Shown piece by piece: positions 1 to 4,711 of a stretch of DNA of 8,290 nt. The stretch is from Actinomycetota bacterium. Its GTDB lineage: Bacteria > Actinomycetota > Acidimicrobiia > Acidimicrobiales > Ilumatobacteraceae. The stretch's first letter is position 1. Each line of letters begins with the position of its first letter. The notes under the pieces are model-generated. The model did no database searches. It saw only the letters and a list, made by a program, of their open reading frames with translations, and was not told the origin of the DNA. The DNA is taken from NCBI GenBank assembly GCA_005793785.1, contig SXPW01000085.1, forward strand, positions 1-8,290, read 5' to 3'. The translations under genes and the position numbers were made by a program.

Positions 1-1
1 C

Positions 2-388
2 ACCGACATCCATTGCGTGACCAAGTGGTCGAAATTCGACACCGTGTGGAGGGGCGTTCGCGTTCGCGACCTCTTCGAGCGCGCCGGAGTCGATGCGTCG
101 GCCTCGCACGTCATGGCGCACGCCGAATATGGATACACCGCCAACCTCCCGATGGCGGATGCCATCCGCGAGGAGTCACTCGTCGTGTATCAGTTCGACG
201 GTGCGGATATCGAGCCCATCCATGGTGGTCCGGTTCGACTCTTCATTCCGCATCTGTATTTCTGGAAGTCGGCGAAGTGGTTGCGTGGACTAGAAGCCAC
301 CACGCAGGATGCGCCGGGATTCTGGGAGCAGAACGGATACCACATGTACGGCGACCCATTCCTCGAACAACGTTTCTGGGGTGACTGA
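2..388 (+). CDS. Sulfite-oxidase-like molybdopterin oxidoreductase, C-terminal part (5' end outside window)
   Basis: The frame is open from base 2 to a TGA at 386-388, giving 128 visible residues, so the N-terminus is missing. A GTG at 17 could serve as a start but is more likely an internal valine, because the family motif DIHCVTKWSK begins upstream of it. The Cys codon at 14-16 in that motif is, by family knowledge, the cysteine that ligates molybdenum in the sulfite oxidase/YedY-like fold. The segments HGGPVRLFIPHLYFWKSAKW and the ending GFWEQNGYHMYGDP are typical of the small (about 200-residue) stand-alone actinobacterial and YuiH-like members. The likely role is a molybdopterin-dependent redox reaction; the substrate cannot be told from the sequence. 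No heme or dimerisation domain is seen in the visible part. It converges on the regulator gene, with 22 bases between the stop codons. Confidence 0.85.
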   Translation, partial: TDIHCVTKWSKFDTVWRGVRVRDLFERAGVDASASHVMAHAEYGYTANLPMADAIREESLVVYQFDGADIEPIHGGPVRLFIPHLYFWKSAKWLRGLEATTQDAPGFWEQNGYHMYGDPFLEQRFWGD

Positions 389-410
389 GCCCCGAGTCCG
401 GGCGTTTGGG

Positions 411-1163
411 TTACGAGACGCTGCGCTCGTGGAGCGTCGTCTCACAGAAGCGGTCACCTTGCGGTAGCGACGCGGAGGTTTCCGGCGACGTCTCTCCGTA
501 CAACGCGTCGAGCATCCCCTTCACCATTCCACGGTCGACCGCGCATATCACCGGATGTTCGATGGCGACATCGCCGAACGGACAATGGTTGTTGATGATG
601 CGAAGTTTGTTCTGGCGTTTCTCGGTGTGGGCCGCAAAGCCGTGTGCGGTGAGTGCATCGGCCACCTTCTGGAGGGCCGAACGTAGCGACCGTTGACCGG
701 CGGCAACGTCGTCGCCGGTGATACCGACCGCCATCGCTCGCCCGTACTTTCGGCCGACTTCTTCCGCCATCGATTCCGCAGCCTCGCGGGGGAGTCGCTC
801 GAGTGCCTCACCGAGGAGCGACAACACGAGATCGTCGCTACGAACCGGGAATTGCATCGGCGCAGCCGACTCCACGGCGCGATAGCACTTGGATGGTCGG
901 CCCGCACCGGCGTGCTCGGTTCGCACGACCTCCACTTCGAGATAGCCGCCGGCAGCGAGTTTGTCGAGGTGGTGTCGCGCCACGTTGGGGTGTACCTCGA
1001 AGCGTTCGGCGACTTGCGAAGCGGTGACGCCGTCGGTGACGTCACGCGCGAACAGATAGACGGCTCGTCGAGTGGGATCTCCGAATGCGGAGGTGATTGC
1101 CGACACCTGCGAGGAGAATGCGCCACCAGTCACGCTGCTCGTCGCAGATTTGTTGCGCGTCAC
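411..1163 (-). CDS. Winged-helix transcriptional regulator, COG2345/SufR-like, with Cys-rich C-terminal domain
   Basis: A 250-residue DNA-binding regulator. Residues about 18-97 form a winged helix: the helix-turn-helix lies around TASQVAERFEVHPNVARHHL (48-67) and the wing ends in GAGRPSKCY. The C-terminal half (about 105-245) carries NNHCPFGDVAIEHPVICAVD and a terminal LPQGDRFC, placing cysteines at 194, 207 and 240 (C-X12-C-X32-C), plus His193 and Cys93. The X12 spacing equals that of the first cysteine pair in SufR proteins, which bind an Fe-S cluster; similar Cys patterns occur more widely in the COG2345 family. Cluster or metal sensing is therefore probable but unproven. The start is GTG at 1161-1163; an in-frame stop lies just upstream (1173-1175) and no Shine-Dalgarno is visible, so the mRNA may be leaderless. 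It is divergent from mrp by 22 bases and may control mrp and itself. Confidence 0.85.
   Translation of the reverse strand: MTRNKSATSSVTGGAFSSQVSAITSAFGDPTRRAVYLFARDVTDGVTASQVAERFEVHPNVARHHLDKLAAGGYLEVEVVRTEHAGAGRPSKCYRAVESAAPMQFPVRSDDLVLSLLGEALERLPREAAESMAEEVGRKYGRAMAVGITGDDVAAGQRSLRSALQKVADALTAHGFAAHTEKRQNKLRIINNHCPFGDVAIEHPVICAVDRGMVKGMLDALYGETSPETSASLPQGDRFCETTLHERSVS
415..443. terminator. Imperfect hairpin at a convergent gene junction (possible terminator)
   Basis: GAGACG (415-420) pairs with CGTCTC (438-443), and CGCTC (424-428) pairs with GAGCG (432-436), around a GTG loop. This gives 11 base pairs broken by a 3/1 internal loop. It lies inside the last codons of the regulator, 27 bases past the stop of the molybdopterin gene. 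Neither strand has a clear run of T after the stem, so classic intrinsic termination is doubtful. The convergent position is the main reason to list it. A second, shorter stem (CCCG/CGGG, 391-402) lies in the gap itself. Confidence 0.25.
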
Positions 1164-1167
1164 GCGA

Positions 1168-1177
1168 TTAGCCTAAC
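1168..1177. promoter_or_regulatory. Palindromic divergent promoter core / iron-box-like core between regulator and mrp
   Basis: TTAGCCTAA (1168-1176) is a perfect 4-1-4 inverted repeat in the middle of the 22-base gap between two divergent start codons. Read rightward it contains TAGCCT (1169-1174), and read leftward TAGGCT (1175-1170); both fit the actinobacterial -10 pattern TAnnnT. The leftward -10 places the start site six bases on, at base 1163, exactly the G of the regulator's GTG, as expected for a leaderless mRNA. For mrp the start would be near 1181 (a five-base leader), or at 1186 itself from the weaker TAACGA (1174-1179). Neither gene has a Shine-Dalgarno. The ten bases TTAGCCTAAC also match the centre of the 19-bp DtxR/IdeR consensus, but the outer arms match poorly. 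No convincing -35 was seen. Promoter function is inferred. Confidence 0.5.
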
Positions 1178-1185
1178 GAGCGCTC

Positions 1186-2328
1186 ATGAGCACGCTCACG
1201 CCCGACGTCGTAATCGAAGCGTTGCGCCCCGTGCAGGATCCCGAGTTGCATCGGTCGATCGTCGACCTCGACATGGTTCGAGACGTCGCGATCAACGACG
1301 GACTCGTTTCTCTCACCGTCACGCTCACGATTGCCGGTTGTCCGCTCCGCAACGAGATTCAAAATCGAGTCAACGGCGCGATTCGGCCGCTCGCCGGTGT
1401 GCGCGACGTTCAACTCAACTTCGGGGTAATGACCGACGAGGAGCGGGCCGCTCTACGCGAGAAGTTGCACGGGTCGCCAGCTGCCAGTGCCGGAAGTGCC
1501 CCAGCACAAGGGCATGCTCAGGGTCGGGCGATTCCCTTCGCCCAGCCTGGTTCCAAGACCCGACCACTCCTCATCTCATCCGGCAAGGGCGGGGTCGGCA
1601 AGAGCAGCGTCACCACCAACCTCGCGGTCGCCCTTGCGGCCGCCGGTCACTCGGTTGGCGTCGTCGATGCCGATATCTACGGGTACTCCATCCCTCGCAT
1701 GCTCGGTGCCGACCGCGACCCGGTGGTCATCGACCAAATGCTGCTTCCGCCCGAGAGTTACGGGGTGCGCTGCATCTCGATCGGATATTTCGTTCCTGAC
1801 GGTCAAGCCGTCGTATGGCGCGGCCCGATGTTGCACAAGGCCCTGGAACAATTCCTCACCGACGTGTACTGGGACGAGCCGGAGTTCCTGCTCATCGACA
1901 TGCCCCCGGGCACCGGCGACATCGCGCTCAGCCTGAGTCAGTACCTCCCGCGTGCGGAGGTGTACGTGGTGACCACGCCGCAGGAGGCCGCACAGAAAGT
2001 GGCGCGACTCTCAGCGGCGATGGCCAAGAAGGTGAACATGTCGGTACGCGGCATCATCGAGAACATGTCATGGTTCACGGGCGACGACGGTAAACGGTAC
2101 GAGCTCTTCGGTCGAGGCGGCGGCAGCATGCTGGCCGACGAATTGGGGATTCCGCTCCTGGCGCAGATTCCGCTCGTCAATCAATTGCGCGAAGGCGGCG
2201 ACGACGGCAAGCCGATTGCCGCGGTCGCGCCATCGAGCGAAGTCGGGTTGATTTTTGCCGACCTCGCGAGAAAAATCGCCGAGATGCGACCCAAAAAGGT
2301 GTTCAGTCAGGCGTTGAAGGTCAACTGA
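1186..2328 (+). CDS. mrp: Mrp/ApbC-type iron-sulfur cluster carrier P-loop ATPase
   Basis: A 380-residue cytosolic protein with two domains. Residues about 6-82 are a DUF59/MIP18 domain, with the typical TIAGCPLRN around Cys52. After a low-complexity Ala/Gly/Ser/Gln linker (about 96-122) comes the ParA/MinD-like Mrp/NBP35 ATPase (about 125-368). Visible motifs are the deviant Walker A SGKGGVGKSS (132-141, signature Lys134), DADIYGYSIPRML (161-173), Walker B LLIDMPPGTGD (235-245) and VVTTPQEAAQ (261-270). Mrp proteins bind a bridging Fe-S cluster and pass it to apo-enzymes. The C-terminal CxxC that holds this cluster in E. coli and NBP35 is absent: the segment after IENMSWF (291-297) reads TGDDGKRYELFG. 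From memory this is common in actinobacterial Mrp. Cys52 and Cys196 are the only cysteines. ATG start, no Shine-Dalgarno, probably (near-)leaderless. It is the first gene of a five-gene unit. Confidence 0.95.
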   Translation: MSTLTPDVVIEALRPVQDPELHRSIVDLDMVRDVAINDGLVSLTVTLTIAGCPLRNEIQNRVNGAIRPLAGVRDVQLNFGVMTDEERAALREKLHGSPAASAGSAPAQGHAQGRAIPFAQPGSKTRPLLISSGKGGVGKSSVTTNLAVALAAAGHSVGVVDADIYGYSIPRMLGADRDPVVIDQMLLPPESYGVRCISIGYFVPDGQAVVWRGPMLHKALEQFLTDVYWDEPEFLLIDMPPGTGDIALSLSQYLPRAEVYVVTTPQEAAQKVARLSAAMAKKVNMSVRGIIENMSWFTGDDGKRYELFGRGGGSMLADELGIPLLAQIPLVNQLREGGDDGKPIAAVAPSSEVGLIFADLARKIAEMRPKKVFSQALKVN

Positions 2329-2346
2329 CCTGCCACACTGGTGACC

Positions 2347-2583
2347 ATGGACCTGCGCATCGGAGTTACCCACTCGGCTCGAGACATCAGTCTCGAAATT
2401 GACAACGACGAAAAGTCGAGGAACGCCGCACACAAGGCGGTCGAAGAGGCACTCGCCGGGAAAGTGGAAGTGCTCTGGCTGAAGGACAAACGGGGTAGAG
2501 AAGTGGCGGTCCCCGTCGCCAAGATCGCGTTCGTCGAGTTCGGTGCTCCCGATGGTGAGCGTCGACTGGGGTTCGGCGCCTGA
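2347..2583 (+). CDS. DUF3107 family small protein (Rv3208A/TB9.4-like)
   Basis: A 78-residue protein from ATG 2347; a GTG at 2341 in the same frame would add two residues (Met-Thr). I prefer the ATG because DUF3107 proteins usually begin MxVRIGV, matched here by MDLRIGVTHSARDI. Other family hallmarks are the acidic/helical middle, with AVEEALAG around residues 30-38, and the ending GREVAVPVAKIAFVEFG, predicted as two beta strands. There are no cysteines, signal peptide or membrane segment, so it is a small soluble cytosolic protein. The function is unknown in the family, which is largely actinobacterial. It lies 12-18 bases after mrp and 11 bases before the first ATPase, with no room for a separate promoter, so it is probably co-transcribed and may assist one of its neighbours. 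Confidence 0.85.
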   Translation: MDLRIGVTHSARDISLEIDNDEKSRNAAHKAVEEALAGKVEVLWLKDKRGREVAVPVAKIAFVEFGAPDGERRLGFGA

Positions 2584-2594
2584 CGCTTCGTGCG

Positions 2595-3521
2595 TTGTTG
2601 ACACGACGACTCGTTTTCGTCACAGGCAAGGGTGGTGTAGGCAAGTCGGCGGTAGCTGCTGCGCTCGCCTCCGTTGCCGCGGCGGACGGCAAGCGCGTCT
2701 TGGTGTGCGAGATGGACGACAAGGGCTCGCTCGCGGCGTACCTCGGTCGCGAGGAACTGCAATTCGTTCCCACCGAAATTTCACCGAACCTCTTCGCCAT
2801 GGCGATGAACACCGAGGACTCGCTGCGTGAATACATCCGGCTGTTCTTGCGAGTGCCGATCATCGGCAGCCTGACACCCCTGGCCAAGATCTTCGATTTC
2901 GTGGCGAATGCTGCACCGGCCGTGAAGGAGATACTTGCGGTCGGCAAATTGTGTTACGAAGTCCGCGAACGCCACTACGACATCGTGATCGTGGACGCCG
3001 AGGCGAGCGGACACTTCGTCGCTCAGGTGTCGGCACCCGACGCCCTCGCCAGCCTCGTGCGAATCGGCATCGTCGCCGATCAGACCAAGTGGATGAGCGA
3101 TCTCCTGCACGATCCCCACGTGTCAACCGTGCTTGCAGTGGTGACACCCGAGGAGATGCCGGTCGTCGAGACCCTCGAACTCCGCGAGCGACTCGCGAAG
3201 GCAACGCCCATCGATTTCGCAGGAGTCGTCATCAATCGCATGCCGGCAGTAATCGACGACGCGGGTGTCGCGGACCCCACGTCCGTCGATTCGGCACCTC
3301 GGTCGTCGGAGCAATCGGCAATTTCGATGTCCATGTCGGTATGCGCGTGGCTGGCCGAGCGGCGGGCGAATGCCGAGCGCTATGCCACACAACTGGCGGA
3401 TTCGTTCGAATTGTCCAACGTGGAAACACTGGCGGAGGCATCGCCGACGGAACACGCTCCCTCGGCGATTACCGCGCACCTCTCTCGTGAAGTGCGACGA
3501 GTACTGGACGGTCGTGAATGA
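2595..3521 (+). CDS. ArsA/Get3-like P-loop ATPase, Rv3679-type subunit of a pair
   Basis: A 308-residue cytosolic ATPase. The Walker A VTGKGGVGKSA (9-19) keeps the signature lysine (Lys12) of the ArsA/Get3/MinD group. The Walker B region IVIVDAEASGHF (130-141) has Glu-Ala where ArsA and Get3 have Pro-Pro. VVTPEEMPVVET (182-193) and VVINRMPA (211-218) follow, as in Rv3679. The Get3 zinc CxxC and a clear membrane-protein-binding hydrophobic domain are absent, so arsenite pumping or tail-anchor insertion should not be assumed. In M. tuberculosis the pair Rv3679/Rv3680 (reported as BagA/BagB) forms a complex and protects against glycerol and nitric oxide toxicity. No ATG or GTG start is available: the in-frame stop at 2556-2558 leaves only TTG at 2595 or 2598 (or CTG 2580) ahead of the P-loop. 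The stop leads into the repeat relay before the partner gene. Confidence 0.9.
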   Translation: MLTRRLVFVTGKGGVGKSAVAAALASVAAADGKRVLVCEMDDKGSLAAYLGREELQFVPTEISPNLFAMAMNTEDSLREYIRLFLRVPIIGSLTPLAKIFDFVANAAPAVKEILAVGKLCYEVRERHYDIVIVDAEASGHFVAQVSAPDALASLVRIGIVADQTKWMSDLLHDPHVSTVLAVVTPEEMPVVETLELRERLAKATPIDFAGVVINRMPAVIDDAGVADPTSVDSAPRSSEQSAISMSMSVCAWLAERRANAERYATQLADSFELSNVETLAEASPTEHAPSAITAHLSREVRRVLDGRE

Positions 3522-3549
3522 TTGGGCACCAATGATTGGGTCGACATGA
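3517..3549 (+). promoter_or_regulatory. Repeat-built ATGA relay joining the two ATPase genes (putative translational coupling element)
   Basis: AATGATTGGG occurs at 3517-3526 and again at 3531-3540, a direct repeat with a 14-base period. ATG codons fall at 3518, 3532 and 3546, each followed by A so that it overlaps a TGA one base on. The first TGA (3519-3521) ends ATPase 1. The ATG at 3518 opens MIGHQ, which stops at TGA 3533-3535; the ATG at 3532 opens MIGST, which stops at TGA 3547-3549; the ATG at 3546 begins ATPase 2. No strong Shine-Dalgarno precedes 3546, so stepwise termination-reinitiation is a reasonable inference. The second unit also contains the palindrome CCAATGATTGG (3529-3539). 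Confidence 0.5.
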
Positions 3550-4703
3550 GTACGGACGACATTGCGACATTGCCGGACCACCGACTTCTGTCGCTACTCG
3601 ATGAATCGCGGATGATCATCGTGTGCGGACCTGGAGGAGTCGGAAAGACCACGACCGCGGCCGCACTCGGGGTCTTGGCCGCAACACATTTCGCCAAACG
3701 AGTCCTGGTGCTGACCGTTGACCCCGCGCGCCGACTGGCAACCGCACTCGGACTCGTGGCACTCGGCAACGCCGAGGTGCCGGTGCACCTCGACCGAGCC
3801 CGTGGAACCCTGACGATGGCGATGATCGACACCAAGTCGAGTTGGGACGACATGGTGCGTCGTCACGCACCCGACGAGCGAACGAGGGACCGTGTATTGG
3901 AGAACGAGCTCTATCGCACGCTCACCTCGCGATTCGTCCACAGTCACGATTACGTGGTGACGGAACGGCTCTTCGAAGCCCGCGAAGGTGGCGGTTACGA
4001 CCTCGTCGTGGTGGATACACCGCCCTCCCGGAGTGCCCTCTCGGTGCTCGACGCGCCGCGTCGAATGGAGCAGTTCTTCTCCAGTCGACTCCTCAAATTG
4101 CTGACGGCTCCGACACAGTCCCGGTTGTTGTCGTTGGCGTCACGCCCCTTCTTCGTGGTGGCGGACCGAATCCTCGGAGCCGCATTCCTGTCCGACATCG
4201 CCGAGTTCTTCACCCTGTTTCGCACGATGGAGGGTCCGATCGTCGCGCGCTCGCGACGAGTCGGCTCGTTGCTCGCCGAGGAATCCACCAAGTATGCGGT
4301 CGTGACGAGCCCGGAGCCCGTCGCGATGCGCGAGGCGAAGTTCCTCGTGGACGAATTGCGTCGGAGGAATCATCGCTTGGCTGCGGTCGTCGCCAACCGA
4401 CTCGTTCCAGTCCGCCTCGGAGACGGTGCGCTGAAGCGTGCCGTGGGACTCGAAGCCTCGCTCGCCGACCCGGTGGGTCAACTCGCGCCACCGGAACGGC
4501 GGAGGCTGGAGGTGCTCGTGGCGTGCGAACGAGAGATCGCGGCGATCTCCGCCCAACACGGCTCGGCAGTGCAACGAATCGCCGATTGGGGCGCCCTCGT
4601 CGTCACCGGTGAGGATCGTGGGGGAGACATCACCGATACCGCCTCGCTGTTGGCGCTGGGCGAATCGCTGCGTACCCGCGTGACGACCGAACGACAAGAA
4701 TAG
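3546..4703 (+). CDS. ArsA/Get3-like P-loop ATPase, Rv3680-type subunit of a pair
   Basis: 385 residues from ATG 3546; an in-frame TTG at 3522, directly after the previous stop, would add eight residues. I chose the ATG because it is the stronger codon and because homologues begin about 20-30 residues before the P-loop. Walker A is CGPGGVGKTT (27-36), with Pro29 in place of the signature lysine kept by its partner. LTVDPARRLATALG (56-69) is the switch I-like segment, and VVVDTPPSRSALSVLDAP (154-171) is Walker B with the DTPPS typical of ArsA. The region 172-235 is rich in Phe, Leu and Arg (SRLLKLLTAP, LSDIAEFFTLFRTMEGP) and probably forms the helical client or regulatory domain. VVTSPEPVAMREA (252-264) and VVANRLVPV (281-289) follow. 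By homology it forms a heterodimer with the preceding ATPase. Its stop TAG overlaps the AGGG Shine-Dalgarno of pdtaS. Confidence 0.9.
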   Translation: MSTDDIATLPDHRLLSLLDESRMIIVCGPGGVGKTTTAAALGVLAATHFAKRVLVLTVDPARRLATALGLVALGNAEVPVHLDRARGTLTMAMIDTKSSWDDMVRRHAPDERTRDRVLENELYRTLTSRFVHSHDYVVTERLFEAREGGGYDLVVVDTPPSRSALSVLDAPRRMEQFFSSRLLKLLTAPTQSRLLSLASRPFFVVADRILGAAFLSDIAEFFTLFRTMEGPIVARSRRVGSLLAEESTKYAVVTSPEPVAMREAKFLVDELRRRNHRLAAVVANRLVPVRLGDGALKRAVGLEASLADPVGQLAPPERRRLEVLVACEREIAAISAQHGSAVQRIADWGALVVTGEDRGGDITDTASLLALGESLRTRVTTERQE

Positions 4704-4711
4704 GGTCACCC

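Noticed and set aside
693..1799. Long plus-strand open frame (368 codons) across the regulator and the mrp start
   Set aside because: It is antisense to the regulator and out of frame with mrp, very rich in Arg and Ser with no recognisable motif. Both real genes have clear family motifs; this is a GC-rich shadow frame.
1186..2328. Chromosome partition ParA/MinD assignment for the first operon gene
   Set aside because: The N-terminal DUF59 domain and Mrp-specific motifs (DMPPGTGD, IENMSWF) identify an Mrp/ApbC Fe-S protein instead.
3842..4612. Plus-strand open frame (256 codons) inside the second ATPase
   Set aside because: Arg/Gly/Pro-rich composition and full overlap with a well-supported ATPase in another frame.
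2595..4703. Arsenic resistance operon based on the ArsA-like pair
   Set aside because: No arsB, arsD or arsC nearby, and the ATPases resemble the actinobacterial Rv3679/Rv3680 type rather than arsenite-pump ATPases.
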